Numbered from the stretch's first letter, positions 8,798 to 18,729 are shown. The stretch: 52,775 nucleotides of DNA from Arenimonas maotaiensis (GCF_014638745.1 NZ_BMFO01000003.1:153052-205826), one strand, 5' to 3'. The notes: generated from the sequence alone by a model not told the origin. Program-made: numbers and translations.

Positions 8798-9639
8798 CAG
8801 TTCGGGCTCCAGAAGGTATTGATGAATCCGGCCACCTCGGCCGGCTTGTCCATATGCACGTGGTGCGTGCCGTCGATCAGGCGCAGCCGGCCGCGCTTGA
8901 GGCAGGCCAGGCGCGCGTCGCGCAGGGCCGCCGGAAAATACGCGAATGCCGGTTCGGCCGCCACCAGCAGCACCGGGCATTCGATGGCCGACAGCCAGTT
9001 GCGCACCGAGGCTTCCTCCGCGCGCATGTGCGAGGGCCACATCAGGCGCGGATCGCTGCGCCAGCGGTAGCCGCCGTCGACTGCGCGCAGGTTGCGCTCG
9101 ACCAACAGGCGCGCGGCCGCTTCGGTCTTCTCGGTGGCCTGCAGACGGGCGCGCACGGCGGTTTCGACGTCGGCGATCAGCCGCGGCGCCGACGGCGGCT
9201 TGCGCCGGCCGGCCACCGCCTTGCGCAGGCGTTCGGCGGCCTGTTCGCTCGGCCAGGGCGGCGTGCCCAAGGCTTCGATCAGCGCCAGCGAGGACACCCG
9301 CTCGGGCGCGCCGGCGGCGATCACCGTGGCCAGCGCGCCGCCGAGCGAGTGGCCCAGCAGGTCCGCCTGCGGCCAGTCCAGCGCGTCCAGCACGTCGAGC
9401 ACGTCGTGCATCCAATCGACGAAGGCGTAATCGTAGCCGGGCGGCACATGGCTGCTGCCGCCGTGCCCGATCAGGTCGATGGCGACCACGTCGTGCGCCG
9501 CCAGGAACGGCGCCATCGGCACGAAGCTGGCGGCGTTGTCGAGCCAGCCGTGCAGGGCCAGCACGCGCCGGCCGCCAGGCGTGCCGAAACGCAAGGCGGC
9601 GATGCGGCCGCGCGCGGTGTCGAAGCCGGTTTCGATCAT
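8797..9639 (-). CDS. Alpha/beta-fold hydrolase
   Basis: A 280-residue soluble alpha/beta hydrolase. The oxyanion region 'LALHGWLDN', the nucleophile elbow 'GHSLGG' (family Sm-x-Nu-x-Sm-Sm) and a late 'GTHHVHMDKP' carrying the catalytic histidine are all visible. Substrate cannot be read from sequence; esterase, lipase-like or haloalkane-type members look alike. It begins within the last four bases of hemH (ATGA overlap) and ends overlapping the cyanophycinase-like gene by one base, so the three genes form a coupled minus-strand unit. Confidence 0.85.
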   Translation of the reverse strand: MIETGFDTARGRIAALRFGTPGGRRVLALHGWLDNAASFVPMAPFLAAHDVVAIDLIGHGGSSHVPPGYDYAFVDWMHDVLDVLDALDWPQADLLGHSLGGALATVIAAGAPERVSSLALIEALGTPPWPSEQAAERLRKAVAGRRKPPSAPRLIADVETAVRARLQATEKTEAAARLLVERNLRAVDGGYRWRSDPRLMWPSHMRAEEASVRNWLSAIECPVLLVAAEPAFAYFPAALRDARLACLKRGRLRLIDGTHHVHMDKPAEVAGFINTFWSPN

Positions 9640-10607
9640 GCCGCCTGGCCGCCGCTTTCCAGCACCTTGGCCAGCGCCGCCACGTGTCCGGGTTCCTCGT
9701 TCAGGGCGCTGATGTAGCGCAGCTCGCCGCCGCCGGCGTCGCGGAACACGTGCGCGTTCTCGACCGCGATCTCCTCCAGCGTCTCCAGGCAATCGACCGC
9801 GAAGCCCGGACAGACGATGTCCACGCTTGCCAGACCGTCGCGGCCCAGCTGCTCCAGGGTCTTGTCGGTATACGGCTGCAGCCAGGGTTCACGGCCGAAG
9901 CGCGACTGGAAGGTCAGCAGCCATTCGTCCGCAGACAGGCCCAGGCGTTCGGCCAAGGCTTCGGCGCCGGCGCGGCATTGCTGCGGGTACGGATCGCCGC
10001 GTTCGGCGAAGCGCACCGGGATGCCGTGGAACGAGAACAGCAGGCGCTGACCGCGGCCGTGCAGGTCCCAGTGGCTGCGGATGCGCGCTTCCATCGCGTC
10101 CAGCCAGGCCGGATGCCGATGGTAGTCGGCGATGAAACGGATGCCGGGCACGCGCTCGCGCGCCTGGTAATGGCGGCTGATGGCATCGAACACCGAGCCG
10201 CTGGTGGTGGCCGAGTACTGCGGATACAGCGGCAGCACAGTCAGTTCGTCCAGGTCGGGGTAGCGGTCCAGCACCTCGGACACCGCGGGTTTGCCGTAGC
10301 GCATGGCCAGCGCCACCGTGGTGTTCGGCATCTGGTGCTGCAGGTTCTCGGCCAGACGGCGCGAATGCACCAGCAGCGGCGAGCCCTCGGCATGCCAGAT
10401 CTTGGCGTAGTTCCTCGCCACCCGGCCCGAGCGGATCGGCAGGATGATGAAGTGCAGCAGGATGCACCAGAGCCAGCGGCTGAGGTCGACCACCCGGTAG
10501 TCGTGCAGGAACTCGGCCAAGTAGCGGCGCACCGCACCGGCGGTGGCGTCGTCGGGCGTGCCGAGGTTGACCAGCAGGGTCAGGGTCTTGCGCGGGGCGG
10601 GCGTCAT
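9636..10607 (-). CDS. hemH: Ferrochelatase HemH
   Basis: Ferrochelatase inserts Fe2+ into protoporphyrin IX, the last step of heme b synthesis, at the cytoplasmic face of the membrane. The 323-residue protein shows 'LLVNLGTPDD' near the N-terminus, the metal-binding histidine in 'FSFHGIP' at residue 194 (the same number as in E. coli), and the 'CPGFAVDCLETLEEI' block at 266-280 with its acidic metal/proton ligands. It is the first gene of a three-gene minus-strand unit with a hydrolase and a cyanophycinase-like protein, a partnership not explained by heme synthesis. The divergent SYLF gene starts 112 bases upstream. Confidence 0.95.
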   Translation of the reverse strand: MTPAPRKTLTLLVNLGTPDDATAGAVRRYLAEFLHDYRVVDLSRWLWCILLHFIILPIRSGRVARNYAKIWHAEGSPLLVHSRRLAENLQHQMPNTTVALAMRYGKPAVSEVLDRYPDLDELTVLPLYPQYSATTSGSVFDAISRHYQARERVPGIRFIADYHRHPAWLDAMEARIRSHWDLHGRGQRLLFSFHGIPVRFAERGDPYPQQCRAGAEALAERLGLSADEWLLTFQSRFGREPWLQPYTDKTLEQLGRDGLASVDIVCPGFAVDCLETLEEIAVENAHVFRDAGGGELRYISALNEEPGHVAALAKVLESGGQAA

Positions 10608-10719
10608 GGGGCGAACTTCCGGCGAAAATGGTGGTCGAAGATAAACAATTGTAGGTGAACCGGGCGTCAGCGGTTATCATGGACCGTGAGCCTGGCTCCC
10701 CCGAACCGAGGAATCCATT

Positions 10720-11403
10720 ATGCGCGCTCTGCTTGTCGCTTTGTCCATCCTTTTCGCCACCGCCGCCGCCGCCAACACCACGCCGGAGCAACGCACCCGT
10801 TCGGCCACCCGCGTGCTGAAGGAGATGTCGGCGATTCCCGAGAACTCGATTCCCGAGCGCCTGCTGGCCGAAGCCTACGCCATCGCCGTGGTGCCGGACA
10901 TGACCAAGGCCGCGCTGGTGTTCGGCGGCCGCGGCGGCAAGGGCCTGATTTCGGTGCGCGGCAAGGACGGCGCCTGGTCCAACCCGAACTACATCAACGT
11001 CGGCGGCGGCAGCTGGGGCTTCCAGGCCGGCGTGCAGAAGACCGACCTGATCCTGGTGTTCACCAGCCCGCGCGGCGTGGACAACATCATCAAGGGCAAA
11101 TTCACCCTCGGCGCCGACGCCGCGGTCACCGCCGGCCCGGTCGGCCGCAACCTGCAGGCCAGCACCGACGAGAAGCTGAAGGCCGAGATTTACAGCTACT
11201 CGCGCGCCAAGGGCCTGTTCGCCGGCGTGGCGCTGGACGGCACCGTGATCCGCATCGACAAGAAGGCCAACGAGACCGTGTACGGCGACATGGCCTCGCC
11301 GGCGTCGATCTTCGACGGCCGCACCGCCAGCGACAACGCCGCGGTGATCGATTTCCGCAACCAGCTGGAAGAAGCCAGCAGCCGCGAAGCGGCCACCAAA
11401 TAA
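10720..11403 (+). CDS. Exported SYLF (Ysc84-like) lipid-binding domain protein
   Basis: A 227-residue protein with a short signal peptide (cleavage likely after ATAAAA around residue 18) and a SYLF/Ysc84 domain, the family known in eukaryotes for phosphoinositide binding. Typical stretches are '[33 protein letters not shown]' in part (residues ~46-78), the Gly/Ser/Trp block '[21 protein letters not shown]', and the acidic-to-Gly '[15 protein letters not shown]'. In bacteria the function is not settled; an envelope lipid-binding role is inference. It is 26 bases upstream of tatA in the same direction and may share its transcript. Confidence 0.87.
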   Translation: MRALLVALSILFATAAAANTTPEQRTRSATRVLKEMSAIPENSIPERLLAEAYAIAVVPDMTKAALVFGGRGGKGLISVRGKDGAWSNPNYINVGGGSWGFQAGVQKTDLILVFTSPRGVDNIIKGKFTLGADAAVTAGPVGRNLQASTDEKLKAEIYSYSRAKGLFAGVALDGTVIRIDKKANETVYGDMASPASIFDGRTASDNAAVIDFRNQLEEASSREAATK

Positions 11404-11429
11404 ACATCCGCCATATTCGGGAGAACGAC

Positions 11430-11630
11430 ATGATCGGCTGGAGAGAATTGATAGTTGTGCTGGTGATCGTGCTTCTGGTGTTCGGCACCAAGAAGCTCGG
11501 AAACATCGGCGCCGACCTGGGCAAAGCCGTGTCCGGCTTCAAGAAAGGCATGAAAGGCGAGGACGGCGACGCCGCCGGCAAACCGGAAAGCCTGGACCAG
11601 AAAAAAACGGACGGCGACGGCCAAGCCTAA
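11430..11630 (+). CDS. tatA: Twin-arginine translocase subunit TatA
   Basis: TatA forms the oligomeric conduit of the Tat system, which exports folded proteins across the inner membrane. The 66-residue product has the expected layout: a very short N-terminus with a glutamate in the polar position, a single transmembrane helix (residues ~7-19), the hinge FGTKKL, an amphipathic helix with '[16 protein letters not shown]', and a charged flexible tail. It starts at the ATG after a GGGAG-type ribosome site at ~11421 and lies 3 bases upstream of tatB. Confidence 0.93.
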   Translation: MIGWRELIVVLVIVLLVFGTKKLGNIGADLGKAVSGFKKGMKGEDGDAAGKPESLDQKKTDGDGQA

Positions 11631-11633
11631 GCC

Positions 11634-12104
11634 ATGTTCGACGTCGGTTTCAGCGAGCTGCTGATCATCGCGGTGGTGGCCCTGCTGGTATTGGGCCCCG
11701 AGCGCCTGCCCAAGGCCGCGCGGTTCGCCGGGCTGTGGGTGCGCAAGGCGCGCGCGCAGTGGTATTCGGTGAAGTCGGAACTGGAGCTGGAGCTGGCGCA
11801 GGAAGAGATGAAGAAGCACCTGCAGGATGCCGAGAACAGCATCCGCGCGCCGATGCAGGAACTGCAACAGGACCTGCGCGATGCCGAAGACGGCCTGAAC
11901 GCCGCGCTGACCGACCTGGCGCGCAGCGCCGAGGCCGACAACGCCGCCGGCAACGGCATCGACACCACGCCCGATCCGGCCGCGTTCGAAACCGATGAAC
12001 CGCCGCCGCCGCCCGCACAGCCGATGCCGGACGGTCCTATCGATGGCGGGGCCGATCCGGACGGCCCGGACGGCACGCATCCCAAGCAAGGCGCGCTCTG
12101 GTGA
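11634..12104 (+). CDS. tatB: Twin-arginine translocase subunit TatB
   Basis: TatB pairs with TatC to receive twin-arginine signal peptides. The 156-residue protein starts MFDVGFSELL, the TatB hallmark, has one transmembrane helix ending in 'LVLGPERLPKAAR', then a long amphipathic helix and a proline/aspartate-rich tail. The tail is longer and more acidic than the helix. It is between tatA and tatC; its stop TGA overlaps the GTG start of tatC by four bases. Confidence 0.95.
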   Translation: MFDVGFSELLIIAVVALLVLGPERLPKAARFAGLWVRKARAQWYSVKSELELELAQEEMKKHLQDAENSIRAPMQELQQDLRDAEDGLNAALTDLARSAEADNAAGNGIDTTPDPAAFETDEPPPPPAQPMPDGPIDGGADPDGPDGTHPKQGALW

Positions 12105-12847
12105 GCGGCGACGGCCAGAGCCTGATTTCGCATCTGCTGGAACTGCGGCAGCGCCTGCTGTACGCGGTGGTGGCGGTGCTGGCGGTGTTCGTGGCGCTGC
12201 TGCCGTTCGCCAATCCGCTGTACGCCTGGTTGGCCGAACCGCTGAAGGCGACCTTGCCGCCCGGCAGCCAGCTGGTCGCGATCGAAGTCGCCTCGACCTT
12301 CTTCGTGCCGATGAAGCTGGCGTTCTTCGCCGCCCTGTTCCTGGCCGCGCCGTTCATGCTGTACCAGATCTGGGCGTTCGTGGCGCCGGCGTTGTACGAG
12401 AAGGAAAAGCGCCTGGCCAAGCCGCTGCTGCTGGCGGCCACCGTGCTGTTCTACGCCGGCTGCGCGTTCACTTATTTCCTGCTGCTGCCGGTGATGTTCG
12501 CCTACCTGAATTCGACCGCGCCCGAAGGCGTGGCGATGATGACCGACATCGGCAAGTACCTGGATTTCGTGCTGGTGCTCCTGCTGGCCGGCGGCGCCAG
12601 TTTCGAGGTGCCGATCGCGGTGCTGATCGCCGTGCTGCTGGATTGGGTCAAGGTCGAGCAGTTGGCCGAATGGCGCGGCTATGTGGTGGTCGCCATCTTC
12701 ATCCTGGCGGCGATCATCACGCCGCCGGACGGACTCTCGCAGGTGATGCTGGCGGTGCCGATGTGGCTGCTGTACGAGGCCGGCATCCTGGTCGCGCGCG
12801 CCATCGCCGCCGGCCGCGCCAAGGCCGAAGCGGGCGGCCCGGCTTAA
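12101..12847 (+). CDS. tatC: Twin-arginine translocase subunit TatC
   Basis: TatC is the six-helix core receptor of the Tat system. The 248-residue protein shows the N-terminal 'SHLLELRQRLLYA' block, hydrophobic helices spaced as in the family, and the conserved loop 'FVAPALYEKEKR' with the family glutamate. It starts at GTG 12101 (GTGA overlap with tatB), and its stop overlaps the stop of the convergent BPSS1780-family gene by three to four bases. With tatA and tatB it forms a complete export system. Confidence 0.96.
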   Translation: MSGDGQSLISHLLELRQRLLYAVVAVLAVFVALLPFANPLYAWLAEPLKATLPPGSQLVAIEVASTFFVPMKLAFFAALFLAAPFMLYQIWAFVAPALYEKEKRLAKPLLLAATVLFYAGCAFTYFLLLPVMFAYLNSTAPEGVAMMTDIGKYLDFVLVLLLAGGASFEVPIAVLIAVLLDWVKVEQLAEWRGYVVVAIFILAAIITPPDGLSQVMLAVPMWLLYEAGILVARAIAAGRAKAEAGGPA

Positions 12848-13641
12848 AGCATCAATTCCGAGACCGGCGCATCGCCGGCCGGCGCGTCCGCGCCGAACAC
12901 GTCGCGGTAGGCGAACAGCATGTTGCCGCCCATCAGCACCATCAGCACGGTGGTCAGCAACGCCGCCACCGGCAATACGACCAGATTGGCCAGCACTTGA
13001 TTGCCGGCGAACAGCACGCCGAGCACCGCCATCGGAATGAAGGCAATCACCGAAATCACCGCCGCCGCGATGGCAAGGCACAGCAGATTCACCAGCAGGG
13101 CCGGCAGGTTGGCGAACACCGCTTTCAGCGCCTGCGACAGCGCTTCGCCGCCGGGCAGACGCTTGAGCGTGGCCAGGGGCACCGCGAACTGGCTGATCCA
13201 ATGCACCAGGATGCTGAGCGGAATCAGCCACAGCAGCGGTCCGGCCAGGCCGCTCAGGAATTGGAGGGCTTCTTCCGGCGTCGCTTCGCGGCCTTCGCTG
13301 GCTGCCTGCAGGATGGGTTGCACGATCGGCCATATCGCCACGATGGCGACGATGCCCAGGGCCAGATTCAGCAGCATCACCGGCAGCAGCCGGCCGAAGC
13401 CGCCGTTGCGGAAACCGGAGAAGGCGTCGAAGCCGCCGCTCGGCCGGTCGAAACAGAGCACCAGGCCGCCATAGAAGAACACGATGAGGATGCCGAACGC
13501 GGCGCCGAGCAACGGCATCGACGCCAGTACGCCGACCACCAGCGCCGGCAGCCAGATGGCTTTGCCGCCGCTTTTCAGCAAGCCGATGCTCTGGTTGATC
13601 CACGCCGCGCCGCGGCCGGCGGAAACCCGTTGAATATCCAT
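12844..13641 (-). CDS. BPSS1780-family integral membrane protein
   Basis: A 265-residue polytopic inner-membrane protein with about six hydrophobic segments. The N-terminus 'VSAGRGAAWINQSIGLLK' and the pattern of glycine-rich helices match the BPSS1780 family of uncharacterised proteins, which begin with a similar 'GWxWIxxGxxLF' element. No catalytic motif is visible. Its 3' end overlaps tatC and its start is 71 bases from divergent glyQ; this position next to glyQS is context only and does not reveal its job. Confidence 0.75.
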   Translation of the reverse strand: MDIQRVSAGRGAAWINQSIGLLKSGGKAIWLPALVVGVLASMPLLGAAFGILIVFFYGGLVLCFDRPSGGFDAFSGFRNGGFGRLLPVMLLNLALGIVAIVAIWPIVQPILQAASEGREATPEEALQFLSGLAGPLLWLIPLSILVHWISQFAVPLATLKRLPGGEALSQALKAVFANLPALLVNLLCLAIAAAVISVIAFIPMAVLGVLFAGNQVLANLVVLPVAALLTTVLMVLMGGNMLFAYRDVFGADAPAGDAPVSELML

Positions 13642-13651
13642 GGAAAAATCC

Positions 13652-13678
13652 TTGAAAGCGGGAAACAGCCTTTATAAT
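13652..13678 (+). promoter_or_regulatory. Sigma-70 promoter of glyQS
   Basis: TTGAAA (13652-13657) and a perfect TATAAT (13673-13678) separated by 15 bases lie 34 bases upstream of the glyQ start. The -10 is full consensus; the spacer is short. It is the clearest sigma-70 -10 in the first half of the window and fits strong constitutive expression of a tRNA synthetase. Confidence 0.65.
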
Positions 13679-13712
13679 AGCGGCATTCACGCCTAAACCG
13701 AGCGAATCCGCC

Positions 13713-14612
13713 ATGTCGGCACCCAGTTTCCAAGACATCATCCTGCGCCTGAACCACTATTGGGCCGCCCAAGGCTGCGTGCTGATCCAGCCGCTCGACA
13801 CCGAAGTCGGCGCCGGCACCTTCCATCCGGCCACTTTCCTGCGCGCGCTTGGCCCGGAGCCATGGAATGCGGCCTATGTGCAGCCCAGCCGCCGCCCGAC
13901 CGATGGCCGCTACGGCGACAACCCGAACCGCCTGCAGCGCTATTACCAGTACCAAGTGGTGCTCAAGCCCAATCCGGACAACATCCTGGAGCTGTATCTG
14001 GATTCGCTGAAGGCGCTCGGCATCGATCCGTTGGTGCACGACCTGCGCTTCGTCGAGGACAACTGGGAATCGCCGACGCTCGGCGCCTGGGGTCTGGGCT
14101 GGGAAGTCTGGCTGAACGGCATGGAAGTCACCCAGTTCACCTATTTCCAGCAGGCCGGCGGCCTGGAGTGCAAGCCGGTCACCGGCGAGATCACCTACGG
14201 CCTGGAACGCCTGGCCATGTACCTGCAGAACGTCGACAACGTGTACGACCTGGTCTGGACCACCGGCCCGCAGGGCACGGTCACCTACGGCGACGTCTAC
14301 CACCAGAACGAAGTCGAGCAGAGCACCTACAACTTCGAGCACGCCGATGTGGCCGAACTGTTCCACCGCTTCGACGCCTGCGAGAAAGAGGCGCTGAAGC
14401 TGGTCGAACTCGGCCTGCCGCTGCCGGCCTATGAGCAGGTCTGCAAGGCCTCGCACAGCTTCAACCTGCTCGACGCCCGCCGCGCCATCTCGGTGACCGA
14501 ACGCCAGCGCTACATCCTGCGCGTGCGTACGCTGTCACGCGCGGTGGCCGAAGCCTACTACGCCCAGCGCGAGAAGCTGGGCTTCCCGAACCTGAAAGCG
14601 GTGTCCGCATGA
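13713..14612 (+). CDS. glyQ: Glycine--tRNA ligase alpha subunit
   Basis: The alpha subunit of the tetrameric bacterial glycyl-tRNA synthetase carries the catalytic core that activates glycine. The 299-residue protein is near-identical in layout to E. coli GlyQ (303): '[17 protein letters not shown]', the class II motif region '[19 protein letters not shown]', '[14 protein letters not shown]' and 'TYFQQAGG'. It is preceded by a strong promoter and its stop overlaps the glyS start by four bases (ATGA), coupling the two subunits. Confidence 0.98.
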   Translation: MSAPSFQDIILRLNHYWAAQGCVLIQPLDTEVGAGTFHPATFLRALGPEPWNAAYVQPSRRPTDGRYGDNPNRLQRYYQYQVVLKPNPDNILELYLDSLKALGIDPLVHDLRFVEDNWESPTLGAWGLGWEVWLNGMEVTQFTYFQQAGGLECKPVTGEITYGLERLAMYLQNVDNVYDLVWTTGPQGTVTYGDVYHQNEVEQSTYNFEHADVAELFHRFDACEKEALKLVELGLPLPAYEQVCKASHSFNLLDARRAISVTERQRYILRVRTLSRAVAEAYYAQREKLGFPNLKAVSA

Positions 14613-16684
14613 ACACGCAATCCCTGTTGATCGAACTCGGCACCGAAGAGCTGCCGCCGAAAGCGCTGCCGGCCCTGGCCGAGGCCTTCGCCCGCGGCAT
14701 CGCCGACGGCCTGGCCAAACGCGGCGTGAGCGCCGGCGCCGCGCACGTGCTGTACGCGCCGCGCCGCTTGGCGGTGCGCGTCGAGGCGGTGGCCGCCGAA
14801 CAACCGGCGCAGAAATCGGAAGTGTTCGGGCCGTACGTCAACATCGCGCTCGACGCCGACGGCCAGCCGACCCCGGCGCTGCGCGCGTTCGCGCAGAAGA
14901 ACGGCTTGGCCATCGAACACCTGGACCGCATCAGCGACGCCAAAGGCGAGCGCTTCGTGGCCCGCAGCGAACGCGCCGGCAGCCTGACGCTGGAGCTGCT
15001 GCCGGACATCGTGGCCGAATCGATCAAGGCCATGCCGGTTCCCAAGCCGATGCGCTGGGGCGACCGCAGCGAGCAGTTCGTGCGCCCGGTGCATTGGCTG
15101 GTGGCGCTTTTCGGCAGCGCCGTGGTGCCGATGTCGGTGCTTGGCCTGAAGGCCGGCCGCGCCAGCCGCGGCCACCGCTTCCATGCGCCGGAGGCGGTCG
15201 ACATCGCCGATCCGGGTAGCTACCTCGACACCCTGCGCAGCCGCCACGTGCTGGCCGATCCGGCCGAGCGCCGCGCCCGCATCGCCGCGCAGATCGAATC
15301 CGCCGCGGCCTCGGTGGGCAAGCGCGCCGACGTGCCGGCCGAGCTGCTGGACGAAGTGAATTGCCTGGTCGAATGGCCGGCGGCCGTGCTGTGCCGCTTC
15401 GAATCCGCCTTCCTGCGCGTGCCGCACGAAGCGCTGGTGTCGACCATGCAGGCCAACCAGAAGTTCTTCCCGCTGCGCGAAGCCGACGGCTCGCTGTCGG
15501 AATACTTCGTCGGCATCGCCAATATCGATTCCAAGGACCCGGCGCAGATCAAGCAGGGTTACGAGCGCGTGATCCGCCCGCGCTTCGCCGACGCCGCGTT
15601 CTTCTTCGACGAAGACCTGAAGCAGGGCATCGCCTCGATGGCCGACGGCCTGACGTCGGTCACCTATCAGCAGAAGCTCGGCTCCTACGCCGACAAGACC
15701 GCGCGCATCGCCGCGCTGGCCGAAGCCGTCGCCCGCGACGCCGGACTCGACGCCGCGCAGGCCAAACGCGCCGCCGAGCTGTCGAAGGCCGACCTGCAGT
15801 CGCGCATGGTCGGCGAGTTCCCGGAACTGCAGGGCATCGCCGGGCGTTATTACGCCAAGGCCGCCGGCGAATCCGATGCAGTCGCCGTCGCCATCGACGA
15901 AGCCTACCAGCCGCGCTTCGCCGGCGACGCCATCGCCGCCTCCAAACTCGGCCAGGTGCTGGCCATCGCCGAACGCTTGGACACGCTGGCCGGCGGTTTC
16001 GTCGCCAAATTGCAACCCACAGGCAACAAGGATCCGTTCGCGCTGCGCCGAAATGGCTTGGGTTTGGCGAGAACATTGTTGGAAGGCGGATATGAGCTGT
16101 CGTTGAGCTCACTGATTCACCACGCAATGAGCTTGCAACCGGGTGCCGATATGTCAGAGGGCGGTGATTTGACTGGTTCCGCCACAGATTTCGTATACGA
16201 TCGCCTGCGCGCATATTTCAGCGACAAGGGCTTCAACGAGCAGCAGTTCAATGCGGTAGAGAAAATCGCTCACCACTCGCTCCCGGATTTCGCCAAGCGT
16301 CTGGCCGCCATCGCCGAATTCGCCAAGCTACCGGAGGCCGCCGCCTTGGCCGCCGCCAACAAACGCGCCGGCAATATCCTGAAGAAATCCGGCCATGAAG
16401 CCGCCGCCGGCGTGGATGCCGCGTTGTTCGCCGAAGACGCCGAACGCACGCTGTGGCAGGCGCTGCAGCAGGCCGACGCGGCGCTGGCGCCGAAGCGCGC
16501 CGCGCGCGATTACGTGGCGGTGCTCACCGGTCTGGCCGCCCTGCGCGCGCCGGTCGACGCTTTCTTCGAGGGCGTGATGGTGAACGCAGACGATTTGGCC
16601 GTGCGCGGCAACCGCCTCGCGCTGTTGCGCGAACTCGCCGCGCAGTTCAACGCGGTCGGCGATATCTCGGTGTTGGCCGGCTGA
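14609..16684 (+). CDS. glyS: Glycine--tRNA ligase beta subunit
   Basis: The beta subunit contributes tRNA recognition and the anticodon-binding end of glycyl-tRNA synthetase. The 691-residue length matches E. coli (689). The N-terminus '[18 protein letters not shown]' is the classic GlyS start, with 'MRWG' and 'FVRPVHW' further on. A region of about 280 bases (roughly 16005-16285) uses codons rare elsewhere in the gene (AGA, CGA, ACA, TCA, GTA, AAT) and is AT-richer, although the protein stays intact. The gene ends just before a strong bidirectional terminator. Confidence 0.97.
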   Translation: MNTQSLLIELGTEELPPKALPALAEAFARGIADGLAKRGVSAGAAHVLYAPRRLAVRVEAVAAEQPAQKSEVFGPYVNIALDADGQPTPALRAFAQKNGLAIEHLDRISDAKGERFVARSERAGSLTLELLPDIVAESIKAMPVPKPMRWGDRSEQFVRPVHWLVALFGSAVVPMSVLGLKAGRASRGHRFHAPEAVDIADPGSYLDTLRSRHVLADPAERRARIAAQIESAAASVGKRADVPAELLDEVNCLVEWPAAVLCRFESAFLRVPHEALVSTMQANQKFFPLREADGSLSEYFVGIANIDSKDPAQIKQGYERVIRPRFADAAFFFDEDLKQGIASMADGLTSVTYQQKLGSYADKTARIAALAEAVARDAGLDAAQAKRAAELSKADLQSRMVGEFPELQGIAGRYYAKAAGESDAVAVAIDEAYQPRFAGDAIAASKLGQVLAIAERLDTLAGGFVAKLQPTGNKDPFALRRNGLGLARTLLEGGYELSLSSLIHHAMSLQPGADMSEGGDLTGSATDFVYDRLRAYFSDKGFNEQQFNAVEKIAHHSLPDFAKRLAAIAEFAKLPEAAALAAANKRAGNILKKSGHEAAAGVDAALFAEDAERTLWQALQQADAALAPKRAARDYVAVLTGLAALRAPVDAFFEGVMVNADDLAVRGNRLALLRELAAQFNAVGDISVLAG

Positions 16685-16730
16685 CCGGCTTTCCCCGTTT
16701 CGGCGGTTGGCCGTCACGCGTTCTTAGTCC

Positions 16731-16766
16731 AAAAGAAAAACCCCGCCAAGGCGGGGTTTTTCTTTT
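16731..16766. terminator. Bidirectional terminator between glyS and the autotransporter gene
   Basis: A near-perfect hairpin of 16 paired bases (core CCCCGC-CAAG-GCGGGG) flanked by an A-run on the left and a T-run on the right, so it can end transcription of both glyS (plus) and the convergent esterase gene (minus). Confidence 0.9.
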
Positions 16767-16779
16767 CGTTGCGATCCGA

Positions 16780-18729
16780 TCAGAACGACTTGCGGATACC
16801 GACGTTGATGCTGTCGTTGTCCTGGGTGTCGTTGCCGGTGCGGGCGCGGTAGCTGATGAAGCCGTCGAAGCCTTCCGAGAACTGCAGGCTGCCGCCGACG
16901 TTCCAGTCGATGTAGCTTTCGTCGCTCGGGGTGAAGCCCGGCATGCTGAAGTTGGCCGGCAGCGAGGCGGTGCCGCCGCGCACGACGGTCTGGTCGGCGT
17001 TGGTCTCGTTGGCCCAGGCCACGCGCACGAACGGCTTGAAGTTGCCGAACACGCCCGAGAACTGGTAACCGACGTGGGTCATGTTGCTGTCGCGGGTGAA
17101 GGCGTCGAAGCGCATCGCGGTGCTGTTGGCGCCGTCTTCGACGTAGGCTTCGACCTCGGCCTTGTTCACTTCCACGGCCGCGAACGGACCGTGCTTGACG
17201 TTCTCGTCCTTGAACACGTAGCCGATTTCGGCGCGGCCGCTCTGGTGGCTGATGCCGGTGCTGCCGGTTTCGACGCGGGTGCTGGCCAGCAGGTCGATGT
17301 TGCGGCTGATGTCCATGTCGGTGCTGCCGCCGCTCAGCGCGACGCGGCCGTACAGGCCGTTCACTTCGTACTGGCCGAACACGCCGAACAGGACCGAATT
17401 GCCGTCGAAGGCGCCTTGGCCGCCGGCCTTGCCTTCCACGGTGCCGAGGCTGGCGACCACGCCGAAGGTGGCGGCTTCGCTCATGCGATAGGTGGCGCCC
17501 ACGTTCAGGCCGGTGTGGTCGGCGTCCAGCGCCGCGGTGTAATCGCTGGCATCGGCGTTCTGTTGGCCGAACTGCACGCTGGCGAAGCCGCGCAGTTTGC
17601 CGACTTCGCTGCCGGCCGCCCATTCCGAATCCAGCGCTTCGCTGACTGCGGTGTTATGCGCGAAGGCCGATTGCAGGGCCACTTCCGGCGCCATCGACAC
17701 CAGGCCCGGGGCGCTGATGGTCGAGGTCACGATGTTGGCGAGGATGGCGTGCGTGCGGCCGGAGGGATGGATCGAGTCGGCGAAGGCGTAGGTGCTGCTG
17801 GTCGGCGCGTACGGATAGCCGGACGAAGCCGGGCCGCAGGCCAGCGAGGTGCCGGCGCAGGCGGTGCCGGTGACGTTGGTGAAGCCGAACGCCGCCGGGT
17901 TGGCGGTCAGTTCATTGAACAGACCATAGGTGTCGATGGCGACGATGCCGTCGTTCAGGGTCGCCAAGCCGCCGTTGAACTGCAGGTTGTAGATGGTGGC
18001 CAGGGCGGAGGCACCGGCCTGGTTGGCAGTGCCGACGTTCAGCGGGGTCTTGCCCAGGTCCGGCAGATTGAACACCACGATGGTCTTGGCGCCGGCGTTC
18101 TGCAGGGCGCGGATTTCGCCGATGGCGGTGGCGCCGGCCTGGCCGGCGATGGTCTGGGCGATGGCCGAGGCATTGGCCGGGTTGCCGCCGTTGACGTAGA
18201 TGTATTGATACAGGAACGAACCCGACGGCAACGAGGGGTTCGGGGCAATGACCGAGGTCGCCGACAGGATGTCGTTGGCGCCGGCCCAGTAGGTGTACAG
18301 CGCGTTCGGATCGGCCACGCCGCCGTTGGCGGCCAGATGCGTGGTGAACTGGTTCATGATCGAGAAGCTGCCCGGCGAGTTGCTGCAGGTGAAGGTCGGC
18401 AGGTTGGGCACCACCGGGCTGATGGTCGCGCCGTTGGAAATGGCGCAGGCGCCGCCGTAGGCATAGTTGCTGCCGGTCGAGGTGCCGGGAATCAGCGGCG
18501 AGTTGTTGGTCTGGGTCAGGCCGAAATAGGAGGCCACCAGCTGCGCGTACACCGGATCCGGGTTGGTGGTGAAGCTGCTGCCGGCCGGCAGGCCTTGCAG
18601 GGTGCCGACGTTGCCGGCATCGGTCAGGCTGTCGCCGAAGCTGACGACCTTGCTGAACACTTGCGCGTGGGCGGCGGGGCTGGCGACGATGGCCAGGGCC
18701 AGAGCGGCGGAAAGATGGGACAGACGCAT
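16780..18729 (-). CDS. GDSL-esterase autotransporter (type Va secretion)
   Basis: A 649-residue outer-membrane autotransporter of the EstA type. Order: signal peptide 1-22 (cleavage after AHA), a GDSL-lipase passenger to about residue 370 with the block FGDSL (Ser34) at the start and the Asp/His block DSIHPSGRTH near the end, then a C-terminal beta-barrel of ~260 residues ending in 'VGIRKSF' with terminal Phe. I chose the ATG with complement ending at 18729, which starts the signal peptide. Like EstA it probably displays an esterase on the cell surface. It ends on the glyS-facing terminator; a symmetric sequence at 18843-18864 may be its operator. Confidence 0.93.
   Translation of the reverse strand: MRLSHLSAALALAIVASPAAHAQVFSKVVSFGDSLTDAGNVGTLQGLPAGSSFTTNPDPVYAQLVASYFGLTQTNNSPLIPGTSTGSNYAYGGACAISNGATISPVVPNLPTFTCSNSPGSFSIMNQFTTHLAANGGVADPNALYTYWAGANDILSATSVIAPNPSLPSGSFLYQYIYVNGGNPANASAIAQTIAGQAGATAIGEIRALQNAGAKTIVVFNLPDLGKTPLNVGTANQAGASALATIYNLQFNGGLATLNDGIVAIDTYGLFNELTANPAAFGFTNVTGTACAGTSLACGPASSGYPYAPTSSTYAFADSIHPSGRTHAILANIVTSTISAPGLVSMAPEVALQSAFAHNTAVSEALDSEWAAGSEVGKLRGFASVQFGQQNADASDYTAALDADHTGLNVGATYRMSEAATFGVVASLGTVEGKAGGQGAFDGNSVLFGVFGQYEVNGLYGRVALSGGSTDMDISRNIDLLASTRVETGSTGISHQSGRAEIGYVFKDENVKHGPFAAVEVNKAEVEAYVEDGANSTAMRFDAFTRDSNMTHVGYQFSGVFGNFKPFVRVAWANETNADQTVVRGGTASLPANFSMPGFTPSDESYIDWNVGGSLQFSEGFDGFISYRARTGNDTQDNDSINVGIRKSF

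Noticed and set aside
16005-16285. Insertion sequence or frameshift at the odd codon patch in glyS
   Set aside because: The reading frame is intact, and there are no terminal repeats or transposase fragment. Only codon usage differs.
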